From Idiomarina aminovorans (GTDB lineage Bacteria; Pseudomonadota; Gammaproteobacteria; Enterobacterales; Alteromonadaceae): a stretch of 64,000 nt of DNA. How positions within the stretch are numbered: position 1 is the first letter of the stretch; every line of letters starts with the position of its first letter. Location: contig NZ_JAKNDA010000001.1 of assembly GCF_023155095.1 (NCBI RefSeq), positions 124,001 through 188,000 on the forward strand, written 5' to 3'. A program made the position numbers and the translations under genes. This document shows, piece after piece, positions 1 to 9,775 of the stretch. The notes beneath the pieces are model-generated. The model made no database searches, was not told the origin of the DNA, and saw only the letters and a program-made list of their open reading frames with translations.

Positions 1-123
1 ACCGGGCAACGCAACATAAAAAGGTTGATTTCATCGGCTGGCCGCAATGTAACTGAGGAAGCCGGCGTGCTCCTTTGTGGGCCGGTGAATAGCCGGAATG
101 TCCGGACTGTGGATACGTCTTAG
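1..123 (+). other. possible 3' end of a gene entering from the left edge
   Basis: Two plus-strand frames are open from the first base. One runs 40 codons to a TAG at 121-123, the other 17 codons to a TGA at 52-54. Neither tail matches a family I recognise, so I cannot say which, if either, is coding. The neighbour is a Wzi-like gene on the opposite strand, so a polysaccharide gene ending here would fit, but that is only inference. No clear terminator is visible in 1-176. Confidence 0.2.
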
Positions 124-176
124 AAGATTGAAATAAGGCTGGGCATTAGCCTGGGAGTGAGTCAGAAAGTGGCGCG

Positions 177-1487
177 CTAAAAACGCCACTCTGCGCTTAA
201 CTGAACACCAACTTCACCATCATAACTACTGCCATCAAGGTATTGCAGAGAAAGCGTTATGAGTCCCGAAAAAGCCGGTTCTGTGCGTCGCAGCAGCGCT
301 CTGGACAAAGTGTCATCGTTTTTCTCTTTGCTGCGACTGAGCAAAGCGATCCAGGCCGAACCATCCGCAGAAAACTGCCGGTAACTGGCTGACAAGGTTT
401 CACTCTTGCGGGGAAAAGGCGAGCCGGGATTACGCTGATGGTTCAGGAAGTATTGCCGTTGATTGTCATCAAGAGCATAAAAGTCATGTTCCTCTCCACC
501 GTCCAGCTGGCTGTACTCGACAGTAATGCTATGGCGGTGTTGTTCAGAGCCGATCATCCATTGCGCGCCTAGAGTATATGCCGGCTTGTCATCGGTTTCC
601 AGTTTCCGGTCAATACCCAGTTCCGCGTAGGCTGAAAACTGATGCGCACCCCAGTCAAAACCGGTGCGTGCATCAGCAGTCAACATGCGGTTATCCGGGC
701 GATTGTCGGCCGTTTGTTCTATAGCACTGACACCAAACCATAGGTGCAGAAAGAGCTGACTGGAAAAACGAATACCGTTAACGCGATTATAATTGCTGTA
801 GCCGTCATCCTGATAAGCACTAAATAGGCTAATTTTAAAAGGGTTCATACCGGCCGGAGGATAATCCGGTGCGTAGTCAATACGAATTTTGGGCATAGGG
901 CGGGCGTTATTGGAAAATAGCAAACTGCTGTGTTCTGCCGGCCCCCAGCGCAGCGGAAGTGAGTCCAGGCTGAAACTCCAGTCATTAAGGTTATAAGCTA
1001 AGTAACTGCCATCCAGTGTTTTATTAGGTTCCCCTTCAAAAGGATCCTGACGGTAATTTACCTGAACTTTTGCCGCCCAATTGGTGCCATGCATAGTCCG
1101 GCTTAAGCTAATTTTTCCTTCTTCGTAGGTAGCGTCCCCATAGTCCTGAACAACTTGTTCGCTATCTGTAGCTCCTATATACCAACGGGTCTGCGGGCCG
1201 CTTTGAGCTTGTGACAACTGGTGGCGTACGTGACGCAAAGCTAACTGCTGGGTTGCTGTCAGCTCTTTTAGTTCAAGGGCATCTAATTCAGGTAGTAAGC
1301 TTTTCCAGGTAATAGGAAACTGCTGGATAGGTGCTTTAATCAGTCCTGACTCAGCTAAAACAATCAGACTATTCCGTAATTCTACGTTCGTCGATTCTAT
1401 CCATACGGAACTGATCGCAGAAGGGGCTGACATTAAGCTGAGACCGCCGACAATAATTGTGTTGCGAAAAAATGAGATGACTGACAT
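177..1487 (-). CDS. capsule assembly Wzi family outer-membrane protein
   Basis: The 436-residue product starts with a cleavable-looking signal peptide (MSVISFF, then a hydrophobic stretch ending near SAPSAISS). The body has many alternating aromatic and polar strands and ends in W-R-F, the terminal aromatic typical of beta-barrel outer-membrane proteins. The composition and motifs around RWGPAEHSSLLFSNNARPMP match the Wzi family, whose E. coli member is a surface lectin that helps anchor group 1 capsule. An upstream in-frame ATG at 1520 would add 11 residues in front of the signal peptide, so I prefer 1487. It is transcribed divergently from the lipoprotein gene at 1605. No capsule export genes lie in the window, so its true partner polysaccharide is unknown. 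Confidence 0.7.
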   Translation of the reverse strand: MSVISFFRNTIIVGGLSLMSAPSAISSVWIESTNVELRNSLIVLAESGLIKAPIQQFPITWKSLLPELDALELKELTATQQLALRHVRHQLSQAQSGPQTRWYIGATDSEQVVQDYGDATYEEGKISLSRTMHGTNWAAKVQVNYRQDPFEGEPNKTLDGSYLAYNLNDWSFSLDSLPLRWGPAEHSSLLFSNNARPMPKIRIDYAPDYPPAGMNPFKISLFSAYQDDGYSNYNRVNGIRFSSQLFLHLWFGVSAIEQTADNRPDNRMLTADARTGFDWGAHQFSAYAELGIDRKLETDDKPAYTLGAQWMIGSEQHRHSITVEYSQLDGGEEHDFYALDDNQRQYFLNHQRNPGSPFPRKSETLSASYRQFSADGSAWIALLSRSKEKNDDTLSRALLRRTEPAFSGLITLSLQYLDGSSYDGEVGVQLSAEWRF

Positions 1488-1575
1488 GAAACGTACTTGA
1501 ATCCCTACGACAAATTGCATTCTATACTGCCAGAAATTTTAACACTAAGACAACGGTTTATCTGAGCTTTTCAGT

Positions 1576-1581
1576 TATAAT
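1576..1581 (+). promoter_or_regulatory. -10 hexamer upstream of lipoprotein gene
   Basis: A perfect TATAAT lies 23 bases before the ATG at 1605. I see no good -35 at 16-18 bases, so the promoter may be weak or activator-dependent. The SD GGAGG follows at about 1592. Confidence 0.4.
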
Positions 1582-1604
1582 ACGCCGTTGCGGAGGTTCC
1601 ACTT

Positions 1605-2081
1605 ATGACTTTTAAACGTTTTTTGTTGGCGGGTTTGTTTATTGCAGCTCTTAATGGTTGTGGCCAGGAGGTTACAACAGATTTACGCGGTGCTGAGATT
1701 AAAGCGCTGGACGAACAACTCTTGCCGAATGCTGACTGGCAGTTGAGTAAAGCGACAGTAGAATTGAGCTTTTGCCGGGACCGTATTAATGAGGCTTTGC
1801 TGGCATCAAAAGCTGAGCTTAGACGCTGGCGGTTATCGGGAGAAAGCACGGCATTTCCGCCATACAGGCAAGAAGGTTTGAGTACGTTATCCACGCTATT
1901 TGAAGAAACAGATATTCTACTCTGGCAAGTTGAAGGAAACGTCAGTGCGCAACGCTATCATGTTGTGAAGCCCGTGGGCGTGTCAAAAGGAGAGCTAGCC
2001 GATGCCGTATTTCCTGCCGTGGTTGCCTTTTCTTCGATGGCAGAGGTCTGCCATGCGGCCGTCGATGATTCTCCGTATTGA
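1605..2081 (+). CDS. small putative lipoprotein of unknown function
   Basis: This is a 158-residue protein with a short basic N-terminus, a hydrophobic core and a lipobox LNGC with the lipidated cysteine at residue 19, so it should be a lipoprotein. After processing it keeps two cysteines (in SFCRDR and EVCHAA) that could form a disulfide in the periplasm. I do not recognise the family. A good SD (GGAGG) precedes the ATG. It is followed by bolA 115 bases downstream with no obvious terminator, so co-transcription is possible. There is no enzymatic motif. Confidence 0.7.
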   Translation: MTFKRFLLAGLFIAALNGCGQEVTTDLRGAEIKALDEQLLPNADWQLSKATVELSFCRDRINEALLASKAELRRWRLSGESTAFPPYRQEGLSTLSTLFEETDILLWQVEGNVSAQRYHVVKPVGVSKGELADAVFPAVVAFSSMAEVCHAAVDDSPY

Positions 2082-2196
2082 GAAAACTTTATTTGCCGAA
2101 AATTCGTAAAGTTAGATAATTATTGGTAAAAAAATTCTGTGGTTCGGTTTCAGTAAACTAGACTGAATACTGAGCTGAACATGGTAGGGGTTAGTT

Positions 2197-2517
2197 ATGT
2201 CTATTGGGTTAAATATTGAGAACAAATTACGCGACGCGTTTACGCCAATTCATCTGGAAGTAGAAGATGAAAGCCATATGCATTCGGGCGGAGCGAATGC
2301 CGAATCTCACTTTAAAGTGGTATTAGTGACACCCAAATTCAGCGGAGAGCGGTTAATTAACCGACATCGTGCGGTTAATAAAGTGTTGGCTGATGAACTG
2401 ATGAATAATATTCATGCATTGGCGTTACACACCTATACCCAAGGCGAGTGGGAGCAACTGGGCGAGTCCAGACGTTCGCCAAACTGTCTTGGCGGCTCGA
2501 AAATAGCGGCAAATTAA
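2197..2517 (+). CDS. bolA: BolA family protein
   Basis: The 106-residue protein carries the BolA fold signature: an N-terminal helix (NKLRDAF), the strand L-E-V-E-D-E-S-H-M-H, then SHFKVVLVTPKFSGE and the helix RHRAVNKVLADEL. BolA proteins pair with monothiol glutaredoxins to handle [2Fe-2S] clusters, and in E. coli BolA also affects cell shape and stationary-phase gene expression. The conserved C-terminal histidine is in HALALHTYT. The tail after YTQGEWEQ is longer than the fold needs and poorly conserved. The SD is weak (GGGG-TTAGTT). I see no E. coli-type gearbox promoter upstream. fabV follows after 84 bases with its own likely promoter. Confidence 0.9.
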   Translation: MSIGLNIENKLRDAFTPIHLEVEDESHMHSGGANAESHFKVVLVTPKFSGERLINRHRAVNKVLADELMNNIHALALHTYTQGEWEQLGESRRSPNCLGGSKIAAN

Positions 2518-2550
2518 GAAAAATTACGCATGTCTGATGTGTTCCTGTGG

Positions 2551-2578
2551 TTGCATTAGTTACAATAACCAAAATAAT
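2551..2578 (+). promoter_or_regulatory. sigma-70-like promoter of fabV
   Basis: TTGCAT at 2551-2556 and AATAAT at 2573-2578 are separated by 16 bases. The -10 matches the consensus at five of six positions. The fabV ATG lies 24 bases further on. Confidence 0.45.
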
Positions 2579-2601
2579 GCGAACAACAGGGATACATTAA
2601 T

Positions 2602-3780
2602 ATGATCATTAAGCCAAAAATTCGCGGTTTTATCTGTACCAATTCTCACCCGGTGGGGTGTGCCGAAAACGTAAAGCGTCAAATAGAGTATGTCCGAAAT
2701 AAACCTGCGGTGACCAACGGTCCGAGGAATGTTCTGGTAATAGGTTGCTCTACAGGTTATGGACTGGCTTCAAGAATTACAGCCGCGTTTGGTAGCGAGG
2801 CACATACTCTGGGTGTGTGTTTTGAGAAAGAACCGACAGAAAAGAAAACAGCAACAGCCGGCTGGTATAATACTGCCGCTTTTCATCAACAAGCTGAAAA
2901 AGCGGGCATAGGCTTCCATTCAATTAATGGCGATGCCTTTTCTGACGAAATTAAGCGGGAAAGTATCGACTACATTAAGCAAAACATGGGCAAAATTGAC
3001 CTCGTTGTTTATAGCCTGGCTTCACCTAAACGCAAAGATCCGGAAAGCGGCGAAGTTTATAGCTCAGTATTAAAACCTATAGGCAAACAATACACCACCA
3101 AAACTTACAATACGGATAAAGACCAAGTGCATGAAATTACGCTTGATCCCGCTACTGATGATGATATTGCGAATACCGTTAAAGTTATGGGTGGCGAAGA
3201 TTGGGAATGCTGGGTTAAAGCACTGCATGATGCTGGAGTATTGGCGAACAATTGCCAGACGACAGCTTATACCTATATCGGTAAAAAATTGACATTACCA
3301 ATTTATGGGCATGCGACTATTGGTCGGGCTAAAGAGGATCTTGACCGGGCTGCATCAGAGCTTGTCGCCGAGTGTGATGACCTGAATCTGAAAGCGTATG
3401 TTTCTTCGCTAAAAGCGCTGGTTACTCAGGCAAGTTCAGCTATTCCGGTTATGCCTCTTTATATTTCATTAATCTATAAAGTGATGAAAGAAGAAGGTAC
3501 GCATGAAGGTTGCATTGAGCAAATTTACCGCTTGTTCACTGAAGGTCTTTACAACAGCAGCCCGGAATTGGATGAAGCCGGCCGCCTTCACATGGATGGC
3601 TATGAGACCAATGATAAGACCCAGGCAAAGGTAGAAGCTGTGTGGGAGCACGTAACTCAGGATAACTTCCACCAGCTTGCCGATTACGAGGGGTATCATC
3701 AGGACTTCCTGCACTTATTTGGTTTTGGCTTTGATAATGTCGATTATGACGCTGATATTGATCCAAAAGTAAACTGGTAA
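2602..3780 (+). CDS. fabV: trans-2-enoyl-CoA/enoyl-ACP reductase FabV (NADH)
   Basis: FabV reduces trans-2-enoyl thioesters with NADH in the last step of the fatty-acid elongation cycle, and members of this family are typically insensitive to triclosan. The 392-residue length is typical. The N-terminus MIIKPKIRGFIC is the family hallmark, the nucleotide-binding segment is VLVIGCSTGYGLASR, and the catalytic Y-X8-K pair falls at Tyr235 and Lys244 (PIYGHATIGRAKEDL), the same numbers as in the Vibrio enzyme. The C-terminal region FHQLADYEGY is also typical. The gene has its own candidate promoter and stands between bolA and nqrA. No fabI is visible in the window, so it may be the main enoyl reductase, but the rest of the genome decides that. 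Confidence 0.97.
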   Translation: MIIKPKIRGFICTNSHPVGCAENVKRQIEYVRNKPAVTNGPRNVLVIGCSTGYGLASRITAAFGSEAHTLGVCFEKEPTEKKTATAGWYNTAAFHQQAEKAGIGFHSINGDAFSDEIKRESIDYIKQNMGKIDLVVYSLASPKRKDPESGEVYSSVLKPIGKQYTTKTYNTDKDQVHEITLDPATDDDIANTVKVMGGEDWECWVKALHDAGVLANNCQTTAYTYIGKKLTLPIYGHATIGRAKEDLDRAASELVAECDDLNLKAYVSSLKALVTQASSAIPVMPLYISLIYKVMKEEGTHEGCIEQIYRLFTEGLYNSSPELDEAGRLHMDGYETNDKTQAKVEAVWEHVTQDNFHQLADYEGYHQDFLHLFGFGFDNVDYDADIDPKVNW

Positions 3781-3833
3781 GCGTTGTGGGAAAAATGCTA
3801 AAATCCCTTTGATAAGTGTGGAAAATGTTTTAG

Positions 3834-3879
3834 GTTACCGACAGGAAGTCCTCTAAAAGTGATTGCTTGTGTCGGTAAC
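3834..3879 (+). promoter_or_regulatory. 10-bp perfect inverted repeat in the nqrA leader
   Basis: GTTACCGACA at 3834-3843 is exactly complementary to TGTCGGTAAC at 3870-3879, with 26 bases between. There is no T-run after it, so it is a poor fabV terminator. It sits 75 bases before the nqrA ATG, where it could be an RNA stem in the operon leader or a two-half-site operator. Confidence 0.5.
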
Positions 3880-3954
3880 TATTTGATTATTCAGGTTTCC
3901 AGTCGTAATGGCTGGTTGAGATGAATCTTCCCTTAACGAGTAGTGCAAACGCAT

Positions 3955-5295
3955 ATGATTACGATCAAGAAAGGGCTGGACATCCCTACGAAAGGGGCGC
4001 CCCAGCAAAAACTATCCGACGGTAAGGCTGTGACAACAGTCGCTATCCTAGGTGAAGAGTACGTGGGTATGCGCCCAACCATGCACGTGAAAGAAGGTGA
4101 CCCGGTTAAAAAAGGTCAGCTTATTTTCGAGGATAAGAAAAACCCTGGTGTCAAATACACAGCCCCTGGTGCTGGTGTAGTTAAAGACATCCTGCGTGGT
4201 GAGCGCCGAGTATTGCAGGCCGTTGTTGTTGAATTGAAAGGCGATGAGCAAGTCACCTTTGACAAATTTAACAGCGATAAGCTCAATTCATTAGGTCGTG
4301 AAAAGGTTCAGGACATTTTGGTTGAGTCGGGTCAGTGGCCTGCGCTTCGTACCCGTCCTTACAGCAAATCTCCGGCGTTAGATGCAGAGCCCAGCGCAAT
4401 CTTCGTTAACGCAATGGATACTAACCCGCTAGCGGGTGACCCAACTTTATTTATTAATGAACAGAAGCAAGCTTTTATTGATGGTTTGAAGGTATTGTCG
4501 AACCTGACCGAAGGCAAAGTGTTTGTTAGTAAAGCCGCTGATGCCGAAGTTGATACCGGTGATGCCGATGTTACATTAGAATCTTTTTCCGGCCCTCACC
4601 CTGCGGGTTTGGTTGGTACTCATATACACTTTTTGCAGCCTGCGAGCATTAAACGCCCGGTATGGCATATTGGTTACCAGGACGTCATTGCCTACGGTAA
4701 ATTATTCACAACCGGTGAAATATTTACTGATCGAGCAGTGGCTGTAGCTGGTGAAGGTATAAAAGAGCCGCGTCTGTTGCGCACACGTCTGGGTGCCAAT
4801 TTGCATGAATTAACAGACAGCGAACTCAGCCGTGATAATCTGCGGATTATTTCTGGCTCTGTTTTACATGGCCATACTGCTGACAAAGAACACGCCTGGT
4901 TAGGTCGCTTCCATAATCAAGTCAGTGTTATTCCTGAAGGCAATTACAAAGAGTTTCTGGGGTGGATTCGCCCGGGCTCTGATTTGCATTCAGTAACGCG
5001 TGCTTATGCGGGGCATTTTAATCCGAAGAAGTTGTTTAGTATGACGACATCGCTGAATGGTTCTTCGCGTTCAATGGTTCCAATTGGCAATTATGAGCGT
5101 GTTATGCCTCTGGATATTCTGCCTACCGTATTGTTGAGAGACTTGCTGTCAGGAGATACGGACGAAGGCCAGCAATTAGGTTGCTTGGAATTGGACGAAG
5201 AAGATCTCGCATTGTGCACTTATGTTTGCCCGGGGAAATATGAATATGGCCCGGTGCTGCGTGACTGTCTCACTAAGATTGAGAAAGAAGGCTAA
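3955..5295 (+). CDS. nqrA: Na+-translocating NADH:quinone reductase subunit A
   Basis: NqrA is the cytoplasmic-side subunit associated with the quinone site of the Na+-pumping NADH:quinone oxidoreductase. The 446-residue product begins [11 protein letters not shown], which matches the start of known NqrA proteins. I therefore choose the ATG at 3955 over an in-frame GTG at 3943. Neither start has a convincing Shine-Dalgarno sequence. Recognisable segments include [18 protein letters not shown] (a biotinyl/barrel-sandwich-like fold), [17 protein letters not shown] and the C-terminal [18 protein letters not shown]. It is the first gene of nqrABCDEF, followed by nqrB after a 3-base gap. The leader carries an inverted repeat at 3834-3879. 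Confidence 0.97.
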   Translation: MITIKKGLDIPTKGAPQQKLSDGKAVTTVAILGEEYVGMRPTMHVKEGDPVKKGQLIFEDKKNPGVKYTAPGAGVVKDILRGERRVLQAVVVELKGDEQVTFDKFNSDKLNSLGREKVQDILVESGQWPALRTRPYSKSPALDAEPSAIFVNAMDTNPLAGDPTLFINEQKQAFIDGLKVLSNLTEGKVFVSKAADAEVDTGDADVTLESFSGPHPAGLVGTHIHFLQPASIKRPVWHIGYQDVIAYGKLFTTGEIFTDRAVAVAGEGIKEPRLLRTRLGANLHELTDSELSRDNLRIISGSVLHGHTADKEHAWLGRFHNQVSVIPEGNYKEFLGWIRPGSDLHSVTRAYAGHFNPKKLFSMTTSLNGSSRSMVPIGNYERVMPLDILPTVLLRDLLSGDTDEGQQLGCLELDEEDLALCTYVCPGKYEYGPVLRDCLTKIEKEG

Positions 5296-5298
5296 CCC

Positions 5299-6501
5299 AT
5301 GAGCTTGAAAGACAAACTCGAGCGTATTGAACCGCAGTTTGAAGAAGGCGGTAAATACGAAAAGTGGTACCCCTTATACGAGGCGGTAGCTACAATTTTA
5401 TACACACCTGGTACTGTGACTAAGTCGGCGACGCACGTGCGTGACCGTATCGACTTGAAACGCATTATGATTCTGGTGTGGATGATGACCTTCCCGGCCA
5501 TGTTCTGGGGTATGTATAACGTTGGTAACCAGGCAGCTATGGCCTTGGTCAGCGGTTATGAGCTGGCAGATGTTTGGCAGGTTGGTTTGTTCCACTTGCT
5601 AGGTGGTGAGCTCGGAGCCGATGCTGGCTGGGGTGCCAAAATGTGGTACGGCGCCTGTTTCTACCTGCCAATTTATGCGGTGACCTTTATTGTTGGTGGT
5701 TTCTGGGAAGTATTGTTTGCGTCTGTTCGCAAGCACGAAGTGAACGAAGGTTTCTTCGTTACCTCGGTTTTATTCTCATTGATTTTACCGGCAACAACGC
5801 CGCTATGGCAGGTCGCCTTAGGTATTACCTTTGGTGTCGTTATTGGTAAGGAAATTTTCGGCGGCACAGGCCGTAACTTCCTTAACCCGGCACTGACGGG
5901 GCGGGCATTCTTATATTTCGCTTACCCGGCCAATATGTCCGGTGATTCAATCTGGACCGCTGTTGATGGCTTCTCTGGTGCAACTAACCTGGGTAAAGCA
6001 GCGCTGGGTAACATGGATTACGGTAACACCGCATTATGGTGGGATGCTTTCCTTGGCAACATTCAAGGTTCAGTCGGTGAAGTTTCTACCTTGCTTATTT
6101 TGATAGGCGGTTTGGCGTTAATTTATTTCCGTATAGCCTCCTGGCGTATCGTTTTGGGTGTTTTTGCCGGCATGGTTCTGTTCTCCGGACTTTTGAACCT
6201 GATAGGCAGCGAAACTAACCCCATGTTCGCGATGCCCTGGTATTGGCACTTAGTCTTGGGTGGTTTTGCTTTTGCGATGATGTTCATGGCAACCGACCCG
6301 GTATCAGCGTCCTATACCAATAGAGGAAAGTTCGCGTACGGCTTGTTAATTGGTTTTATGACGGTCATGATCCGTGTTATTAACCCGGCCTTCCCGGAAG
6401 GCATTATGTTGGCCATTCTATTTGCTAACGTATTCGCGCCGTTATTTGACCACTTTGTAGCACAGGCAAATATCAAACGGAGGTTAGCGCGCAATGGCTA
6501 A
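5299..6501 (+). CDS. nqrB: Na+-NQR subunit B (covalent FMN, sodium channel subunit)
   Basis: NqrB is the largest membrane subunit. It carries one covalently bound FMN and riboflavin and is central to Na+ transfer. The protein has 400 residues, with about ten hydrophobic helices after a soluble N-terminus. The FMN-attachment motif SGAT is present in [10 protein letters not shown], with the acceptor Thr229. Family segments [20 protein letters not shown] and FMATDPVSA are also visible. The start follows the nqrA stop by 3 bases and the 3' end overlaps nqrC by 8 bases, so the genes are translationally coupled. The transferase that modifies Thr229, ApbE, is encoded in the same cluster. Confidence 0.97.
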   Translation: MSLKDKLERIEPQFEEGGKYEKWYPLYEAVATILYTPGTVTKSATHVRDRIDLKRIMILVWMMTFPAMFWGMYNVGNQAAMALVSGYELADVWQVGLFHLLGGELGADAGWGAKMWYGACFYLPIYAVTFIVGGFWEVLFASVRKHEVNEGFFVTSVLFSLILPATTPLWQVALGITFGVVIGKEIFGGTGRNFLNPALTGRAFLYFAYPANMSGDSIWTAVDGFSGATNLGKAALGNMDYGNTALWWDAFLGNIQGSVGEVSTLLILIGGLALIYFRIASWRIVLGVFAGMVLFSGLLNLIGSETNPMFAMPWYWHLVLGGFAFAMMFMATDPVSASYTNRGKFAYGLLIGFMTVMIRVINPAFPEGIMLAILFANVFAPLFDHFVAQANIKRRLARNG

Positions 6502-7270
6502 TAAAAATGAAGGTTTAGGTAAGACAATTATTGTCGTGCTGGCACTTTGTCTGGTTTGCTCAATTGTGGTTTCTGGAGCTGCTATTGGTTTAAAACCCAT
6601 GCAGGAAAAGAACGCCGCACTTGATATGCAGAAAAACGTATTGGATGCCGTTGGTCTTCTGAAAGCTGATACCAATGTCACTGAGGCCTATGGGCAACGT
6701 ATCGATACAATGGTTGTTAGCCTCAAAGACCTAACGGTTAAAGACGATATCGATACGGTATCCTTTAGTAATCGTAAAGCGGCGGGTGATCCTGAAACCA
6801 GCACAAAACTTGAAAAGAAGAATGATCCAGCTGGCTTGGGTACACGTGAAGACTTAACGCAAATTTATTTGGTTAAGGATGAAAGTGACGAGACAACAGG
6901 CTTAGTTCTACACATTCGTGGCCAGGGGCTTTGGGGAACCATGTACGGTCTGCTCGCTTTAGAGCAGGACTTTGACACGGTGAAAGGTGTTACTTTCTAT
7001 GAACACAAAGAAACTCCGGGGCTGGGTGGCGAAATTACTAATCCTAACTGGGTGAAAACCTGGCAAGGTAAAGAAGTTTATGGCGAGGACGGTAACGTCC
7101 AGTTTGAAGTAGTAAAAGGTGGAGCCAGTAGTAAGCATGAAGTTGATGCGCTTTCCGGTGCGACCTTAACCAGTAATGGTGTTGAGTACCTAGTTCAATT
7201 CTGGATGGGCGAAAACGGTTACGGTCCATTACTCAAAAAACTTCGTGAGGGAGAGTTGAACAATGGCTAG
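6494..7270 (+). CDS. nqrC: Na+-NQR subunit C (covalent FMN)
   Basis: NqrC is anchored by one N-terminal helix (residues about 10-30) and has a periplasmic FMN-binding domain. The flavin acceptor is Thr224 in [12 protein letters not shown]. The domain also shows [18 protein letters not shown] and [12 protein letters not shown], both typical of FMN_bind proteins. Length 258 is usual. It overlaps nqrB and nqrD by 8 bases each (the start sits inside the upstream 3' end), which supports coupled translation. All expected key residues are present. Confidence 0.97.
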   Translation: MANKNEGLGKTIIVVLALCLVCSIVVSGAAIGLKPMQEKNAALDMQKNVLDAVGLLKADTNVTEAYGQRIDTMVVSLKDLTVKDDIDTVSFSNRKAAGDPETSTKLEKKNDPAGLGTREDLTQIYLVKDESDETTGLVLHIRGQGLWGTMYGLLALEQDFDTVKGVTFYEHKETPGLGGEITNPNWVKTWQGKEVYGEDGNVQFEVVKGGASSKHEVDALSGATLTSNGVEYLVQFWMGENGYGPLLKKLREGELNNG

Positions 7271-7895
7271 TGCAAAAGAAATGAAGTCCGTTTTATTCGG
7301 ACCGATATTTGCCAACAACCCCATCGCTTTGCAGATTCTTGGTGTCTGTTCTGCTTTGGCTGTAACGTCGAAAATGAGCAATACCTTGGTTATGTGTATA
7401 GCATTGACCGCGGTTGTTGCTTTCTCAAACTTATTTATTTCTATAATCCGAAACCATATACCGTCAAGTGTACGTATCATTGTTATGATGACCATCATTG
7501 CCAGTTTGGTTATTGTGGTTGATCAGATACTGCGAGCCTATGCTTATGGGATATCTAAGGAACTTTCGGTATTCGTCGGCTTAATTATTACCAATTGCAT
7601 TGTAATGGGGCGGGCAGAAGCTTACGCTTCTAAAAACAACCCGTTTATGTCGTTACTGGACGGTATTGGGAACGGCTTAGGTTACTCTATCGTCTTATTG
7701 GTTGTCGGCTTTGTTAGGGAACTGTTCGGATCAGGCAGTTTGTTTGATGTTCAGATTTTAACGCTGGCATCACAAGGTGGTTGGTATGAACCGGTAGGCT
7801 TGTTATTGATGCCACCAAGTGCTTTCTTTATTATTGGTGGATTCATTTGGGTGCTGCGTAGCTTCCGCACTGAACAAGTTGAACCTAAGGAGTAA
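7263..7895 (+). CDS. nqrD: Na+-NQR subunit D
   Basis: This 210-residue integral membrane subunit has about six hydrophobic segments and belongs to the NqrDE/RnfAE family. NqrD and NqrE are inverted-topology relatives that together hold an iron centre between them, built from cysteines in the membrane. The expected segment [19 protein letters not shown] with its central Cys is present, as is [18 protein letters not shown] near the N-terminus with a second Cys. The start overlaps nqrC by 8 bases and nqrE follows after 5 bases. Confidence 0.96.
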   Translation: MASAKEMKSVLFGPIFANNPIALQILGVCSALAVTSKMSNTLVMCIALTAVVAFSNLFISIIRNHIPSSVRIIVMMTIIASLVIVVDQILRAYAYGISKELSVFVGLIITNCIVMGRAEAYASKNNPFMSLLDGIGNGLGYSIVLLVVGFVRELFGSGSLFDVQILTLASQGGWYEPVGLLLMPPSAFFIIGGFIWVLRSFRTEQVEPKE

Positions 7896-7900
7896 TAGTC

Positions 7901-8509
7901 ATGGAACAATATATCAACCTGTTCATACGCGCCGTTTTTATTGAAAACTTAGCGCTGTCATTCTTCTTAGGTATGTGTACTTTTTTGGCGGTATCTAAGA
8001 AAGTAAAAACGGCTTTTGGCTTAGGTGTTGCCGTTATTGTTGTATTGGGTATCTCGGTACCGGTAAATAATCTAATTTACCACAACATTCTGGCGCCGGG
8101 CGCACTTGACTGGGCCGGATTTCCGGACGCAGACTTAAGCTTCCTTAAGTTTTTGACCTTTATTGGCGTTATCGCTGCACTGGTGCAGATTCTGGAAATG
8201 ACATTGGATAAATATGTGCCCGCACTTTATAACGCACTGGGTATATTCCTTCCGTTGATTACCGTTAACTGCGCCATTTTTGGTGGTGTTGCGTTCATGG
8301 TTGAGCGTGATTACAACTTTGGCGAATCGGTTGTGTTCGGAATTGGTAGCGGTGTTGGCTGGGCTTTAGCCATTGTTGCTTTGGCGGCAGTGCGCGAGAA
8401 ACTGAAATATGCTGATGTACCCGATGGTTTGCGTGGCTTAGGTATTACATTTATTTCAGTGGGTCTGATTGGTTTGGGCTTTATGTCGTTTTCCGGCGTA
8501 TCCTTATAA
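7901..8509 (+). CDS. nqrE: Na+-NQR subunit E
   Basis: NqrE is the 202-residue partner of NqrD, also with about six membrane helices. The two intramembrane cysteine segments are visible as [14 protein letters not shown] and [16 protein letters not shown], which with NqrD form the membrane iron site. The C-terminal half [18 protein letters not shown] is family-typical. The gene is in tight operon order between nqrD and nqrF. The spacing to nqrF is 36 bases, the widest in the six-subunit run, with an SD-like AAAAGG before nqrF. Confidence 0.96.
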   Translation: MEQYINLFIRAVFIENLALSFFLGMCTFLAVSKKVKTAFGLGVAVIVVLGISVPVNNLIYHNILAPGALDWAGFPDADLSFLKFLTFIGVIAALVQILEMTLDKYVPALYNALGIFLPLITVNCAIFGGVAFMVERDYNFGESVVFGIGSGVGWALAIVALAAVREKLKYADVPDGLRGLGITFISVGLIGLGFMSFSGVSL

Positions 8510-8545
8510 CCAGTGTGTTGAATCGGTAAAAAAAGGTACGAATCG

Positions 8546-9772
8546 ATGCAAGAGATATATCTCGGTGTAGGGATGTTCACTATTATCGTACTGGTTTTGG
8601 TTGCGATTATTATGTTCGCAAAATCAAAGCTGGTACCTCAAGGTGACGTAGAAATCCTGATTAATGAAGACGATGACAAAAAAATCGTGACCCAGCCTGG
8701 TACAAAACTGTTGGGTGCGTTGGCTAACGCTGGTATTTTCGTATCGTCAGCTTGTGGTGGTGGTGGTTCATGTGGTCAGTGTCGCGTCACCGTAAAAGAA
8801 GGTGGTGGTGACATTCTGCCAACTGAACTTGATCACATTACCAAGCGTGAAGCTCGCGAAGGTTGCCGTCTTTCTTGTCAGGTTAACGTTAAGCAGGACA
8901 TGGAAATTGAATTGCCTGAAGAAGTGTTCGGTATTCGTAAGTGGGACTGTACAGTCAAGTCGAACGACAACGTAGCAACCTTTATCAAAGAGTTTATTGT
9001 TCAGTTGCCGGAAGGCGAGGATGTGCCATTCCGTGCCGGTGGCTTCATTCAGATTGAAGCGCCGCCGCACCACGTTAAGTATAAAGACTTTGATATTTCA
9101 GAGGAATATCATGGCGACTGGGATCGCTTTGGCTTTTTCGATGTTGAATCTAAAGTAGACGAAGAAGTTATACGCGCTTACTCAATGGCTAACTATCCGG
9201 AAGAAAAAGGCATTATTATGCTAAACGTCCGTATAGCAACCCCGCCGCCTAATGACTTGAGTCTGCCAGCCGGTAAAATGTCATCTTACCTTTTCAGTCT
9301 GAAACCGGGTGACAAAGTGACAATTTCAGGTCCGTTCGGCGAGTTCTTCGCCAAAGAAACTGAAGCGGAAATGGTCTTTATTGGTGGTGGTGCTGGTATG
9401 GCGCCAATGCGTTCTCACCTCTTTGATCAGATGCGTCGTTTAAAAACTGATCGTAAGGTTTCATTCTGGTACGGTGCGCGCTCAAGAAAAGAGATGTTCT
9501 ATGTTGAAGACTTCGATGAGCTGGCAGAAGAAAACGATAATTTCGACTGGCACGTAGCACTGTCTGATCCTCAACCGGAAGATAACTGGGAAGGCGACAC
9601 TGGCTTTATCCATAATGTTCTGTATGAACGTTATCTTAAAAACCATGAAGCGCCGGAGGACTGTGAGTTTTACATGTGTGGACCTCCGGTCATGAACGCT
9701 GCCGTTATTAACCTTTTGAAAGACTTAGGCGTAGAAGACGAGAATATTATGCTGGATGACTTTGGTGGTTAA
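8546..9772 (+). CDS. nqrF: Na+-NQR subunit F (NADH-oxidising, FAD and [2Fe-2S])
   Basis: NqrF oxidises NADH and passes electrons to the rest of the complex. Order in the 408 residues: an N-terminal membrane helix (about 4-26), a ferredoxin domain with [10 protein letters not shown] giving Cys70, Cys76 and Cys79 and a fourth ligand near residue 111 (GCRLSCQV), an FAD-binding domain with [11 protein letters not shown], and an NADH domain with [14 protein letters not shown] and [10 protein letters not shown]. Cys70 falls at the same number as in Vibrio NqrF. The typical C-terminal MLDDFGG is present. apbE follows after 3 bases. Confidence 0.97.
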   Translation: MQEIYLGVGMFTIIVLVLVAIIMFAKSKLVPQGDVEILINEDDDKKIVTQPGTKLLGALANAGIFVSSACGGGGSCGQCRVTVKEGGGDILPTELDHITKREAREGCRLSCQVNVKQDMEIELPEEVFGIRKWDCTVKSNDNVATFIKEFIVQLPEGEDVPFRAGGFIQIEAPPHHVKYKDFDISEEYHGDWDRFGFFDVESKVDEEVIRAYSMANYPEEKGIIMLNVRIATPPPNDLSLPAGKMSSYLFSLKPGDKVTISGPFGEFFAKETEAEMVFIGGGAGMAPMRSHLFDQMRRLKTDRKVSFWYGARSRKEMFYVEDFDELAEENDNFDWHVALSDPQPEDNWEGDTGFIHNVLYERYLKNHEAPEDCEFYMCGPPVMNAAVINLLKDLGVEDENIMLDDFGG

Positions 9773-9775
9773 TCC

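Noticed and set aside
1571-1894. Minus-strand open frame opposite the lipoprotein gene
   Set aside because: The plus-strand gene has SD, signal peptide and lipobox; the antisense frame has none of these.
2082-2196. Gearbox promoter for bolA
   Set aside because: Neither the CTGCAA nor CGGCAAGT type elements of the E. coli gearbox are present.
3834-3879. Inverted repeat as terminator of fabV
   Set aside because: Its loop is 26 bases and no T-run follows; a leader element is a better reading.
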